Source of the DNA: Duganella levis | Lineage (GTDB): Bacteria > Pseudomonadota > Gammaproteobacteria > Burkholderiales > Burkholderiaceae_D | DNA length: 64,000 bases | NCBI RefSeq assembly: GCF_009857605.1 | Contig: NZ_WWCT01000003.1 | Coordinates: 124,001-188,000, forward strand | Direction of reading: 5' to 3' | In this document: in pieces, positions 43,957 to 53,269 of the stretch | Layout of the letters: each line of letters starts with the position of its first letter | Numbering within the stretch: position 1 is the first letter of the stretch | The notes under the pieces: model-generated | Told to the model about the DNA's origin: nothing | Database searches by the model: none | The model's input: only the letters and a program-made list of their open reading frames with translations | Program-made: the position numbers and the translations under genes

Positions 43957-44712
43957 ATGAATTTTGGAGAGAAGCTGAAACAGATCCGCACCGATCAAAA
44001 TCTGACGCAGCCGCAGTTTGCGGAAGCGATCGGCATCGAGCAGTCGTATCTGTCGAAACTGGAAAATGACAAGTCGCAGCCATCGGCAGACATGTTCAGC
44101 GCTATCGTCAAGGCGCTGCAGCTGACGCCGGGTGATTTGCTGGCCGATATCGACCGCACCATCCTGCAAAGCTCGTTGCGCCACATTCCGGAAGTCAGCC
44201 AGTTCCTCAACGGCGAGGTGCAGCGCCGTTTGCACGACGCCCGCAAATACATCTGGGCGGCGGCCGCCACCTGCCTGCTCGGCTTCGCGATGATGCTGGC
44301 CGCCAACGACGGCATCTTCTTCGCCAATAATCTGTACAAATATAAGTCGCAGGGCGTGATTCTGGAGGGCGAGTCGGACCAGATCTTCGAACAGTTCCCT
44401 AAAATCGAGAGTCTGAAAATGGCTGCCCACACGATCACCACGGAAGAATCGCTGAAATCGCAGGCCGACTTCGAAGCCAACCGCGTCAAGGTGCAGACCA
44501 TCGAAGTCTGGGGCAATCGCGGCGGGGTGTTTTTCGAGCCGGCAGCCCACGGCAAGCGCAAGTTCGACCTGATCGACGTGACTTATGTGCATCCGATGCA
44601 AAACAAGATCCTGCAATACCTCGGCGCCCTACTGATGTTTAGCGGATTCCTGCTAGCGGTAGTGGAATGGCGCATGCGCAAAGCCGGTGGAGGTCACCAT
44701 GTCGCAGCTTAA
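43957..44712 (+). CDS. Membrane-anchored XRE-family regulator
   Basis: 251 residues. N-terminal HTH_3 (MNFGEKLKQIRTDQNLTQPQFAEAIGIEQSYLSKLENDKSQPS) followed by a linker, one span (YIWAAAATCLLGFAMMLAA), an extracytoplasmic domain (about 125-215) and a second span (LQYLGALLMFSGFLLAVVEW). This is a ToxR-like design: DNA binding inside, sensing outside. The ATG at 43957 overlaps a possible TTG two codons upstream. It overlaps the next gene by 14 bp, so the two are coupled. Confidence 0.82.
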   Translation: MNFGEKLKQIRTDQNLTQPQFAEAIGIEQSYLSKLENDKSQPSADMFSAIVKALQLTPGDLLADIDRTILQSSLRHIPEVSQFLNGEVQRRLHDARKYIWAAAATCLLGFAMMLAANDGIFFANNLYKYKSQGVILEGESDQIFEQFPKIESLKMAAHTITTEESLKSQADFEANRVKVQTIEVWGNRGGVFFEPAAHGKRKFDLIDVTYVHPMQNKILQYLGALLMFSGFLLAVVEWRMRKAGGGHHVAA

Positions 44713-45433
44713 GACCTTCTTTGCCGGCGCCGCCACCATGGCCGGCGGCCTGATCGCAGTCGTCCTGCTGACCGGCGCGCGCGATCCAGGCAAGCATGCC
44801 GAGTTTGACGAAATCACCGTCGGCCGCATCAACATCGTCGAGCCGGACGGCACCAGGCGGCTGGTGATTTCCAACCGCGCGCAATTCCCCGGCGACTTCA
44901 TGCAAGGCAAGGAAGGCGCGCGGCCCGATCGCCGCGCCTTCGCCGGCATGCTGTTCGTCAACGACGAAGGCACCGAGAACGGTGGCCTGATCCAGAAAGG
45001 CAGCATCAGCGACGACGGCAAGGTCTCGTCCGGTCTGTCGCTGACCTTCGACCGCTTCCGCCAGGACCAGGCGCTACAGCTGCTGAATAACGATAGCGCC
45101 AACCACCAGCAAACCGGCGTCAAAATCAACGACGTGCCCTACTTCCAGAAAACCTCGATGGCCGACATCCAGCGCTTCGGCGAAGAAGCGCGCAAGCTGC
45201 CGGCCGAGCAGCGCGAGGCCTACTGGCAAAAACTGAGTGATGAAGAACGCCTGAGCGTCAACCGCATCTGGCTGGGCAACACGCGCGACAAAGGCTCGGC
45301 GCTGCAACTGAAGGACGCCCAGGGCCGCGTGCGCATGATGCTGCTGGTCAGCGCCGACGGCCCGCCACTGATCCAGATGCTGGACGAACACGGCAAAGTC
45401 AGCAAAACGATTTCGCCGACCTCCAAGGATTAA
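44699..45433 (+). CDS. Exported or membrane-anchored protein paired with XRE regulator
   Basis: 244 residues from an ATG with GGAGG five bases upstream. N-terminal anchor (FFAGAATMAGGLIAVVLLTG), then a soluble domain: FDEITVGRINIVEPDGTRRLVISN, FVNDEGTENGGLIQKG and two segments ending DGPPLIQMLDEHG. No catalytic motif recognised. Coupled to the membrane XRE gene, so it may be its periplasmic partner. Ends in a 4-bp overlap with the convergent XRE-cupin gene. Confidence 0.7.
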   Translation: MSQLKTFFAGAATMAGGLIAVVLLTGARDPGKHAEFDEITVGRINIVEPDGTRRLVISNRAQFPGDFMQGKEGARPDRRAFAGMLFVNDEGTENGGLIQKGSISDDGKVSSGLSLTFDRFRQDQALQLLNNDSANHQQTGVKINDVPYFQKTSMADIQRFGEEARKLPAEQREAYWQKLSDEERLSVNRIWLGNTRDKGSALQLKDAQGRVRMMLLVSADGPPLIQMLDEHGKVSKTISPTSKD

Positions 45434-46002
45434 GCGAACGGCAGCGTCACCAGGCCGACCAGGTAGCGCGCCGCCTGCGCGCCGGGATTGACGTAGGTGA
45501 TGGGCTGGTCTTCGCGCATGGCCAGGCAATCGCCCGGTTGCAGGCGCCAGGAACCATCGCCGGCGGTGATGTCCATTACGCCCTCCAGCAGCCACACTTG
45601 CTGATAAACGTCGGCCTCGCGCCGCACCTGGTCGTAGGCGACGCGCTGCCCCGGCGGAAAAACAACTTCCACCAGTTGCAGCGGCGAGCGCGCCGCCGGT
45701 GACAACTGCCGCCGCACGTAGCCGGACGCCGGATCGGTCCACACCGCCTGCGTATCGGCTGTGCTCAACGGCGACGGCGCGGCCGGTGCATCGGCCCCTG
45801 CTTCGAACAGCGAAGCCAGCGTGACGCCCAGTGCGCCGGCCAGCTTGTCCAGCACGGTGGCGGTGGCGCTGCTCTCGCCGCGCTCGATCAGCGAAATATT
45901 GGAGCGGCTGACACCGCTGCGATCGGCCAAGGCCGTCAGCGACAACTGGCGCGCCTCGCGCAAGGCCAGCACGCGGCTGGCGATTAATTTGTTGATATCC
46001 AT
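45430..46002 (-). CDS. XRE-family regulator with cupin domain
   Basis: About 190 residues: HTH (LIASRVLALREARQLSLTALADRSGVSRSNISLIERGESS) and a C-terminal cupin (VEVVFPPGQRVAYDQVR; LLEGVMDITAGDGSWRLQPGDCL). Start: an ATG at 46011 lies inside a TATAAT -10 (46010-46015), so I prefer the ATG at 46002; transcription would then start almost at the codon. An inverted repeat sits between the -35 and -10. It faces a GNAT gene, the probable shared target. Confidence 0.82.
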   Translation of the reverse strand: MDINKLIASRVLALREARQLSLTALADRSGVSRSNISLIERGESSATATVLDKLAGALGVTLASLFEAGADAPAAPSPLSTADTQAVWTDPASGYVRRQLSPAARSPLQLVEVVFPPGQRVAYDQVRREADVYQQVWLLEGVMDITAGDGSWRLQPGDCLAMREDQPITYVNPGAQAARYLVGLVTLPFA

Positions 46003-46016
46003 GAAATCCATTATAC

Positions 46017-46032
46017 TGGATTAAATCATCCA
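46017..46032. promoter_or_regulatory. Operator-like inverted repeat between XRE-cupin and GNAT genes
   Basis: TGGAT-TAAATC-ATCCA, 5-bp arms, lying in the spacer of the minus-strand promoter and 15 bp upstream of the GNAT start. Binding would control both divergent genes. Confidence 0.45.
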
Positions 46033-46046
46033 ATAAACTGTCCATC

Positions 46047-46499
46047 ATGCAAATCGCCTTCGAAACGCCCAACCAGCCGGATGTCATCGCCCTGATCGCC
46101 GATCTCGATGCTTACCATCTGACCTTGTACCCGCCGGAATCCGTCTACGCCCTCGACCTGAACGCACTGATGCAGCCGGAAGTAAAGTTCGCCGTGGCGC
46201 GCGGCGTGGACGGTGTGATCGCAGGCTGCGCCGCCGTGGTGCTGTCGCCGGAATATGGCGAGATCAAGCGTATGTACGTGCATCCCGCCGCACGCGGCCA
46301 GGGACTGGCGCGTCGGCTGATGGACACGCTGGAACAGGCCGCGCGCGATGCCGGCTGTCCGCTGATGGTGCTGGAAACCGGGCCGTCGCAGCCGGAAGCG
46401 ATCGCTCTCTACCAGCGCCACGGCTTCGCGCAGTGTGCTCCTTACGGTGGCTATCCGGATGACCCGTACAGCGTCTTCATGCGCAAGCCCTTGGTGTGA
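46047..46499 (+). CDS. GNAT-family N-acetyltransferase
   Basis: 150 residues with the GNAT acetyl-CoA site: EIKRMYVHPAARGQGLARRLMDTLEQ (RGQGLA as motif A) and QPEAIALYQRHGFAQCAPYG (motif B). Substrate unknown. Divergent from the XRE-cupin regulator. Confidence 0.88.
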   Translation: MQIAFETPNQPDVIALIADLDAYHLTLYPPESVYALDLNALMQPEVKFAVARGVDGVIAGCAAVVLSPEYGEIKRMYVHPAARGQGLARRLMDTLEQAARDAGCPLMVLETGPSQPEAIALYQRHGFAQCAPYGGYPDDPYSVFMRKPLV

Positions 46500-46568
46500 A
46501 CCGCCGCTAAATCCATCAAAAAACGCAAGCGGCTATACTGCGGCGATATGCTTACCGCAGGATAGAAA

Positions 46569-47705
46569 ATGTCGACCACCACGCCACCCCTTGCGCTGCC
46601 GCTGAGCGTCATCCCCGCCGACATCCGCAGCGCCCAGGACTACGCCGCGCTGGCGCCGCACTTCATGGCGCCGTCGCATCTGGCCTACATCAGCGGCGGC
46701 AGCGGCTACGGCCTCAGCGTGGCCGCCAATGTGACGGCCTTCGAGCAGTGGGCCATCTACCCGCGCCTGCTGCGCGACGTCAGCCATGGCCACACGCGCA
46801 TCCGCCTGGCCGGTGACGACTACGCGCATCCCTTCTTCCTGGCGCCAGTGGCCTTCCACAAGCTGGCGCACGCCGGCGGCGAAGTGGAAACCGCGCGCGC
46901 CGCGCAAGCCATCGATACCTGCATGATCGCCAGCACGCAATCCGCCTGCTCGCTGGAAGACACCGCCGCCGCTGCCGGTCCGCAACGCTGGTTCCAGCCG
47001 TATCTGCTGCCGCAGCGCGCACACACGCTGGACCTGCTGCGCCGCGCCGAAGCGGCCGGCTACCGCGCCATCGTGCTGACCGTGGATGCGCCGATTCAGG
47101 TCGCCAACCGCCGCGCGCTGGCGGCCAGGTTCCAGCTGCCGTCCGACGTCAGCGCCGTCAACCTGCGCGGCTACGACACCATGCCGCGCTTCGCCGGCAA
47201 TGGCGACGGCGAAAGCCGCTTCTTCCAGGGCGCCATGCGCGGCGCGCCCAGCTGGGATGACATCCGTTGGGTGATGAGCCAAACCACGCTGCCGGTGTGG
47301 GTCAAAGGCGTACTGCATCCGGATGATGCGGTGGCGTTGCGCGACGCCGGCGTGGCCGGTATCGCCGTCTCCAACCACGGCGGCCGCAGCCTCGACGGCG
47401 CACCATCCGGACTGGACGTGCTGCCGGCGATACGCGCCGCCGTCGGCGCCGATTTGCCGTTGATGTATGACGGCGGCATCCAGTCGGGCAGCGACGCCTT
47501 CAAGGCGCTGGCCCTGGGCGCCAACGCGGTGGCGGTGGGGAGGTTGCAACTGTACGCGCTGAGCGTGGCCGGCGCGCTGGGCGTGGCCCATATGCTCAAG
47601 CTGCTGCGGGAAGAACTGGAAATCTGCATGGCGATGGCCGGTTGCGCCACCATCAGCGAGATCAACCGCGGCGCCCTGCTCCCGCAGGCACGCCGCCGCG
47701 ATTAA
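46569..47705 (+). CDS. FMN-dependent alpha-hydroxy-acid oxidase/dehydrogenase
   Basis: 378 residues of the FMN_dh family: AYISGGSGYGLS near the N terminus, FFLAPVAFHKLAHAGGE, VLTVDAPIQVANRR, VWVKGVLHPDDA, and the signature VSNHGGRSLDGAPSGLDVLPAI with the catalytic His-Gly-Gly-Arg. It oxidises an L-2-hydroxy acid such as lactate or glycolate; which one cannot be read from the sequence. Confidence 0.88.
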   Translation: MSTTTPPLALPLSVIPADIRSAQDYAALAPHFMAPSHLAYISGGSGYGLSVAANVTAFEQWAIYPRLLRDVSHGHTRIRLAGDDYAHPFFLAPVAFHKLAHAGGEVETARAAQAIDTCMIASTQSACSLEDTAAAAGPQRWFQPYLLPQRAHTLDLLRRAEAAGYRAIVLTVDAPIQVANRRALAARFQLPSDVSAVNLRGYDTMPRFAGNGDGESRFFQGAMRGAPSWDDIRWVMSQTTLPVWVKGVLHPDDAVALRDAGVAGIAVSNHGGRSLDGAPSGLDVLPAIRAAVGADLPLMYDGGIQSGSDAFKALALGANAVAVGRLQLYALSVAGALGVAHMLKLLREELEICMAMAGCATISEINRGALLPQARRRD

Positions 47706-47714
47706 GCACCCTGA

Positions 47715-49955
47715 TTAAGCGCCCTTCTTCTTGCCGTTCACCACGGCCAGCTTGGGCGCCGCCGGACCGAAGATATCGGCAATCCGCTCCAGCCGTGTGG
47801 CCGCGTCGCCGACCAGCGTGCCAGTGGCGCCTGCCACCTGGCGGACGATGCCCAACGCGTTGGTGCGCGCTTCCGGTTCTTCCGGCAACAGCAGCGGCAG
47901 GTCGGCCAGCGCGGCCGCCTCGTTCAGTTGCAACATCACATACTGTTCGCGCACAATCTGCTTCAGCGAGGTCACGCTCATTTCCTTGTCATCCGAAGTG
48001 CGCAGGCGCAGCTGGCGTATTGCCGCAAACGCGCGCTCGTCGGCCGCACTCATTTCCGGACTGCGGAAAATGTACAGCAAGCCGCGGATGATGGCCTCGG
48101 TCAGGCCGCCTTCTTTGGTCTTCAGCGCCGCTGCCGCGCGGTTGGCGGTGGTCGCCGCTTCGCGTGCGATGTCACGGCCGATGCGGCGCGGCTTGCCGCC
48201 ATCCGTGCTCAGCCCAACCAGCGCCTGTAACACCGGCGAACCGTAGACGCCGAGGAAGATGCTCTCGGTGGCCTGGTCGCGGATATCGCGGTAGCGGTCC
48301 AGCGACTCGACGATCTGCTTCGACCACGCCTCCTGCATCTGCAGGAACACATTGTCCTTGGCCACCGGCCGGCGTTCGGCGCGCACCTTTTCGGCCAGCG
48401 CCGGGATATTGTTCAGCAGCGGATTCTTGCTGGAGAACGCCGTGTAGCGGCGGCGCAGCGGATGCGCCTCGCGCTGTTGTTCGGCACTGGTTTCGGTGAC
48501 CAGGCTTTTGACGATCGGACTGGCGAAGGTCTGGTACAAACCCTTGTTGATTTCCGACACGCGGGCGACGGTGGCAAAGCGGCGTTCGTCGGCCACATCG
48601 TTGCCGCCCAGTGCGCGCAGCGCATCCAGGTTGCGGCGCTCGAAACGCATCACGTAATCGCCGGCCGCCAGGTCGCCGGCGGCGATTTCCGCCTGCAGCA
48701 TTTCCTCGTCTTTATCGAGGAACACCGCCTCGTACAGGCCGGGCGGCATGATGTCGATCATGTCCATCGCGGCAGTAAATTCCTCGTGCTCCTTGTTGGC
48801 CACCGAGGCCGATACGAAGATGCCCAGGTGGCCTATGCTCTGGTGCATGGAATAGATGATGGTCTGGCCGCCGGCCACCAGCGCCGCGTCGTCTTCGTAC
48901 AGGTCCAGTACCCAGCCCAGCGCCTGCTGCGGCGGCGTGATGTCGTCGCCCCACGAGCAGAACACCACAATCGGCGACTTCACGTTGCGCAGGTCGATGC
49001 GGTGGCCGGCGCTGTCGAGCAGCGCGGCGTCGCTCAGGCGGTTGCCGACGAACAGCGAGTCGGCGATGTACTGCATCTCGCCGGCGTTCAGCAGCACCGG
49101 ATTGCCCCACCATTTTTCAAAGTCGAGGAAGCGCTGCGCTTCGGTATCGATCTTGGAGTAGACGTTGTAGTTCTTGCTCCACAGTGTATTAGACGGATTC
49201 ATCTTCTCGAAGTTTTCGACCAGCTGCGCGCCGTCGAAAATGCCGTTGCCCAGATCGCCGGCCAGCGCCGTCATCCAGGTGCCGCCGAGAATGCCGCCGA
49301 GGTAGCGCAGCGGATTCTTGCCGCGCACGCCGGCCCAATAAGACAGCGGCGCACCAGCCAGCACCAGCGGTCCGACCAGGTCCGGGTTCAGCGCGCTGGT
49401 CATCATGATCTGCCAGCCGGCCTGGCAGTTGCCGATCAGCGCCGGCTTGCCATCAGCCTGCGGATGCAGCTCGGCCACCTTGGCGATGAATAGCGCTTCG
49501 GCGCGGCACACATCTTCAATCGTCTGGCCGGGTACCGGATGCGGCGTGAAGCCGACGAAATAACAAGGATGACCGGCCTTCAGCACCACGCCGATTTCAC
49601 TGTCATGCTTCATGCCGCCGATGCCGGGACCATGGCCGGCGCGCGGATCGAACACGATAAACGGGCGCTTGGTCGGATCGGGCTGGACGCCGTCCGGCTG
49701 CTGGATATGCAGCAGGCCGTAGTTGACCGGGCGCTCCAGCTGGCGGCCGTCCATCACCACGTCAAAGGCAAACGTCAGTACGTGCGGCGCGGTCTGCTCG
49801 GCACGGTGGTTGCGTTCATCGCCGCGTTGCCGCAGCACGTCCATGAACAGGACCGAGCGCTGCGCAGCGTCGATCCAGTAATCGCTTGCCTGCTGGGCAA
49901 GGTTGAAGGGATTGCCTGGCCAATTCAGCCAGGGATTGCTCTTGTCTTCGCTCAC
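47715..49955 (-). CDS. DUF3141 alpha/beta-hydrolase-like protein, PHA-synthase related
   Basis: 746 residues from a GTG at 49955 with GGAGG upstream. N-terminal half is a DUF3141 domain related to polyhydroxyalkanoate synthase: NPFNLAQQASDYWIDAAQRS, FDPRAGHGPGIGG, and the nucleophile-elbow-like GNCQAGWQ with Cys (PHA-synthase style). SPIVVFCSWGDDITPP fits the acid residue and SIGHLGIF the His. The C-terminal 350 residues are helical and family specific. Role unknown; no other PHA genes are near. Confidence 0.8.
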   Translation of the reverse strand: MSEDKSNPWLNWPGNPFNLAQQASDYWIDAAQRSVLFMDVLRQRGDERNHRAEQTAPHVLTFAFDVVMDGRQLERPVNYGLLHIQQPDGVQPDPTKRPFIVFDPRAGHGPGIGGMKHDSEIGVVLKAGHPCYFVGFTPHPVPGQTIEDVCRAEALFIAKVAELHPQADGKPALIGNCQAGWQIMMTSALNPDLVGPLVLAGAPLSYWAGVRGKNPLRYLGGILGGTWMTALAGDLGNGIFDGAQLVENFEKMNPSNTLWSKNYNVYSKIDTEAQRFLDFEKWWGNPVLLNAGEMQYIADSLFVGNRLSDAALLDSAGHRIDLRNVKSPIVVFCSWGDDITPPQQALGWVLDLYEDDAALVAGGQTIIYSMHQSIGHLGIFVSASVANKEHEEFTAAMDMIDIMPPGLYEAVFLDKDEEMLQAEIAAGDLAAGDYVMRFERRNLDALRALGGNDVADERRFATVARVSEINKGLYQTFASPIVKSLVTETSAEQQREAHPLRRRYTAFSSKNPLLNNIPALAEKVRAERRPVAKDNVFLQMQEAWSKQIVESLDRYRDIRDQATESIFLGVYGSPVLQALVGLSTDGGKPRRIGRDIAREAATTANRAAAALKTKEGGLTEAIIRGLLYIFRSPEMSAADERAFAAIRQLRLRTSDDKEMSVTSLKQIVREQYVMLQLNEAAALADLPLLLPEEPEARTNALGIVRQVAGATGTLVGDAATRLERIADIFGPAAPKLAVVNGKKKGA

Positions 49956-50023
49956 CGGGATCCTCCGTTGCGTTTATGCTGCCACGCACAAAAGTACCCC
50001 AGCGGAACGGAAAAGGCAAACAA

Positions 50024-50047
50024 AAACCGCAGCCGAGGCTGCGGTTT
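50024..50047 (-). terminator. Terminator of the Oar-like receptor gene
   Basis: Stem AAACCGCAGC / GCTGCGGTTT with a CGAG loop and a T run on the minus strand, 40 bp after the receptor stop. Confidence 0.75.
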
Positions 50048-50089
50048 CTGGTGAAGTGGCGCCCAGTTGCCGGCGCCATTACACAGGGC

Positions 50090-53000
50090 TTAGAACTTGT
50101 GGTTGTATTCCACCGTGAACTTGGCATAACGTGGCGATTGGTAGTTCATCGCTTCGTTGTATTTTGCCGTGATCACGCTGCTGTCGCCATCATCGTAGGT
50201 TGGGTTGTTGCTCAGTGCAACCTGGTTGTTGAAGACGTTAAACACGTCCACTTTCACCGTCAAACCTTTGATCAGTTGTGGCGAGTAAGCCAGGTTCAGA
50301 TCCAGACGTTTTTCCCAAGGCATGCGACCGATGCTGCCGCGTGGGCTTGGCTTGTCGCCGCAGTAGTAGTACTCGGCGCCATAGCCTGGGCCAAAGTATT
50401 CCTGGCCCAGTGGGTAGGCTGGATTGCTGCCGTTGTCGGACGCATCGTTGGTACCCAGGCACAGCTTAGGACGACCCGATTGCAGCAGCGCGAACGCACC
50501 GACGGTCACTTCCGGCGTCACCTGGTAGAAGCCGAACATCTTCAGCTGGTGCTTGCGGTCGTTTGGCAGCAGGCCATCCGAACCAGGCGCGAACTCTGGG
50601 AAGTCCCAGGCTGCCGAAGTGCCGACGTCTTTCTGGCCGGTATCCGAACGGGTCTGGCCTTCCATGTTGCCGGAGTTACGCGACAGCGTGTAGTTGATGC
50701 GGCCATACCAGCCGTTGCGCATTGGGTGCTCGGCGAAGAAGTCCAGTGCGGCGTAGGTACGCTTGGCTTCAGGCTCGCCGATTTCGGCAGCGGTGAAGTG
50801 AGCGATCTGGCCCTTGCCGGTCACGACCGGGTTACCGGCTGCATCGTTACCGTCCACCCACAGGCTGACATCGCGGCCCGGGTTGTAGATGAAGCAGTTG
50901 ACGGCGCCCTGGTTCTGGATGTCGATGCCATGTTCGGCAGCGAATTTCAGAATTGGACGGGTGTCGCAGCTGTCATCGATACCAGCGCCCAGTTTGCGGT
51001 AGGTACCTTTGACGCCGAAGTTCAGGTCAGCGCTGTAGGCTTTTTCGAAGCCCAGCGTGATTTCGTCCTGATAGTTAGGCTTCAGGTCGGCAGCCACCAC
51101 CGATTGGATGTTCTTCGCCTGGCCATATTCGCCATCGGACGATACCGGGGTGTTGACAGCGCGCACGCCCAGCGGTGCACCAGTGGTCGGATCGATGCCG
51201 GTGTAGGTGAACTCCTGGGTGGTGTAGGTCGAACGGCTGGCGGCACGGGCGGCGACTGCGGTTGGCAGTTGCAGGTAGTAACGGCCAGCGCTACCGTAGA
51301 CTTTCAGCGAGCTGTCGCCATTCACGTCCCACGAAGCCGACACGCGTGGCGCCACTTCGTGCTTCATGTCAACGAACTTGGCGCCGTCGCCGGTCGAGTT
51401 GCTGTACGAGTCATTACGCAGACCCAGCGTCAGCAGCAGGTCCTTGCGCACTTGCCAGCGGTCTTCGATGTACTGCGCCGACTGCTTGGCCGAAGCCGAG
51501 GTCAGCGAGTTGAAGATCGATTGCGACACGTAATAACCAGCGGTACCGGAGCCGCCGAAGTCGGCGACGTTGCCTGGACGGGCGCCGGACAGGTTGATCG
51601 GCAGGCCAACGTTGGCGGCGCCAACGTATTTATACGCCCACGACGAACCGCCACTGCGGACCTGACCGGCAGCCGATGTATTCAGCTTGGCGGAGTCGAT
51701 ACCGGCGCGCAGCGTGTGGTTGTCCAGCTTGTATTCCAGATCGAAACGTGCCGCTTTGGTTTCATCTTCGCCAGGGCTGCTGATATAGCCAGGGAAGATG
51801 TTGTAGTTGCGGTACAGCGCAGGATCAATCGCGCCCCACTTGGCGGTGGTGCCGTAGGTAATGGTCGGCGGTACGCCACCGGTGCCGGCGTTGGCGCCCA
51901 GCGCTTCGTAGCTGATGCCGTGCTTGCTCTTCAGTACGCCGTACAGGCCGGTGATCACCAGGTTATCGGTCAGGTTGCCGGTGTACTTCAGCATGTTGAC
52001 GGTGGCGCCTGGGGTGCCTGGGAATTCAGGATCGGTTGGGCCCAGGTTTTTGCCCACGGCCGACGAATACAGCTGGCCGTTCGGCACGCCATCGAGTTGC
52101 GCGGCAGCGTTAGGATTATTTGGATTCAGCGTATAGCCGTATTGCTGGTAGCGGGTCTGGCTGCTGTCGCCGGCCGTGGTGAATTCCAGGCGGTGATCGT
52201 CATTGATGTTCCAGTCCAGCTTACCCAACCAGCGGTTTTCCTGCGAACGGTTCTTGGCGTAGCCGCTCTGGTTGATGGTAGCCGGATTGGTCACCGAGGT
52301 CGAGCTGACATACGCATCCTTGCCGATGGTCTGATCGCCGGCAATGAACATGAACAGCTTGTCCTTGATGATCGGACCGCCCAGGTAGGCGCCGTACTGG
52401 GTGCTGCTGACCGAACGGTTGTCGCGGCGCACGTCCAGTTTGCCGTCGGTGGCGGCGTTGTTCACGTCGCCGGTGTTGGCGTAGTTGTAGTTGTGATACG
52501 CGGCGCGCATGCTGGCTGGCTCGATGCTGTACATCGCGCCGCCTTCCCAGGTGTTGGTGCCGCTCTTCGACGTTACGCTCAGCACGCCGCCGATCGAACG
52601 GCCGTACTCGGCGCCGAAGCCGCCGGTCATCACCGACGCCTGCTGGATCGCGCCAAATGGCAGTTCCATCGAGCCCAACTGGCTCAGCGGATTGGTGATC
52701 GGGAAACCGTTCAGGTAGAACGCATTTTCCGACGCGCCCGAACCGCCGAACGACGAGGTATTGCCGAAGGCGGAATCGGCACGGGTGGTATTCGGGGCCA
52801 GCAACACGATGGCGTTCAGCGTCTGGGCGACTGGCAGTTTTTCCAGTTCCTTGGCGGTGAAGATGGCGCCATTGTTGGTGTTGGAGACGTCGATGCGGTT
52901 GCGGCGACCGGTCACTTGCACGGCCTGGACAGCAGCAGCGGTGAAGGAAGCGTTGGCGCCTTGGCCGGCGTAGACGTCGACTTCAGTGGTTTGAGCAACT

Positions 53001-53269
53001 TTGCCATCGCGCAGCAGTTCCACGCGGTAGTGGCCGGCTGGCAGCGCGGTTGCCTGGTAACGGCCGCTGGCGTCCAGGTTGATGGCACGCTTCAGACCGG
53101 TCTCAGTGTTGGTCAACGATACCGAGGCGCCGGCTGGCGCATCGATCGAGCCGTAGATGTTACCGCTGGAGTTCGACTGCGCCATAACTGGCTGGACGAC
53201 ACCCGCAGCGACGATAACGCTACCAAACGCGATTGTTAAGGCGCGCGCGATCACAGTTTTTCTCAACAT
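50090..53269 (-). CDS. Oar-like TonB-dependent receptor with carboxypeptidase-type N-terminal domain
   Basis: 1,059 residues. Signal peptide (ALTIAFGSVIVAAGVVQPVMA), a carboxypeptidase-regulatory-like beta-sandwich (about 35-115: GNIYGSIDAPAGASVSLTN), a TonB-box-like VQAVQVTGRR, a plug (VAQTLNAIVLLAPNTTRAD; NAFYLNGFPITNPLSQLGS; FGAEYGRSIGGVLSVTSKSG) and a long barrel ending in Phe (KFTVEYNHKF). The Oar family is implicated in uptake or export of large substrates. A long upstream region with repeats implies complex control. Confidence 0.9.
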   Translation of the reverse strand: MLRKTVIARALTIAFGSVIVAAGVVQPVMAQSNSSGNIYGSIDAPAGASVSLTNTETGLKRAINLDASGRYQATALPAGHYRVELLRDGKVAQTTEVDVYAGQGANASFTAAAVQAVQVTGRRNRIDVSNTNNGAIFTAKELEKLPVAQTLNAIVLLAPNTTRADSAFGNTSSFGGSGASENAFYLNGFPITNPLSQLGSMELPFGAIQQASVMTGGFGAEYGRSIGGVLSVTSKSGTNTWEGGAMYSIEPASMRAAYHNYNYANTGDVNNAATDGKLDVRRDNRSVSSTQYGAYLGGPIIKDKLFMFIAGDQTIGKDAYVSSTSVTNPATINQSGYAKNRSQENRWLGKLDWNINDDHRLEFTTAGDSSQTRYQQYGYTLNPNNPNAAAQLDGVPNGQLYSSAVGKNLGPTDPEFPGTPGATVNMLKYTGNLTDNLVITGLYGVLKSKHGISYEALGANAGTGGVPPTITYGTTAKWGAIDPALYRNYNIFPGYISSPGEDETKAARFDLEYKLDNHTLRAGIDSAKLNTSAAGQVRSGGSSWAYKYVGAANVGLPINLSGARPGNVADFGGSGTAGYYVSQSIFNSLTSASAKQSAQYIEDRWQVRKDLLLTLGLRNDSYSNSTGDGAKFVDMKHEVAPRVSASWDVNGDSSLKVYGSAGRYYLQLPTAVAARAASRSTYTTQEFTYTGIDPTTGAPLGVRAVNTPVSSDGEYGQAKNIQSVVAADLKPNYQDEITLGFEKAYSADLNFGVKGTYRKLGAGIDDSCDTRPILKFAAEHGIDIQNQGAVNCFIYNPGRDVSLWVDGNDAAGNPVVTGKGQIAHFTAAEIGEPEAKRTYAALDFFAEHPMRNGWYGRINYTLSRNSGNMEGQTRSDTGQKDVGTSAAWDFPEFAPGSDGLLPNDRKHQLKMFGFYQVTPEVTVGAFALLQSGRPKLCLGTNDASDNGSNPAYPLGQEYFGPGYGAEYYYCGDKPSPRGSIGRMPWEKRLDLNLAYSPQLIKGLTVKVDVFNVFNNQVALSNNPTYDDGDSSVITAKYNEAMNYQSPRYAKFTVEYNHKF

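Noticed and set aside
49976..53239. 1,087-codon open frame antisense to the Oar-like receptor
   Set aside because: It mirrors the GC-rich codon pattern of the real gene, has His/Val/Gly-rich meaningless composition and no domain, while the minus strand is a full receptor.
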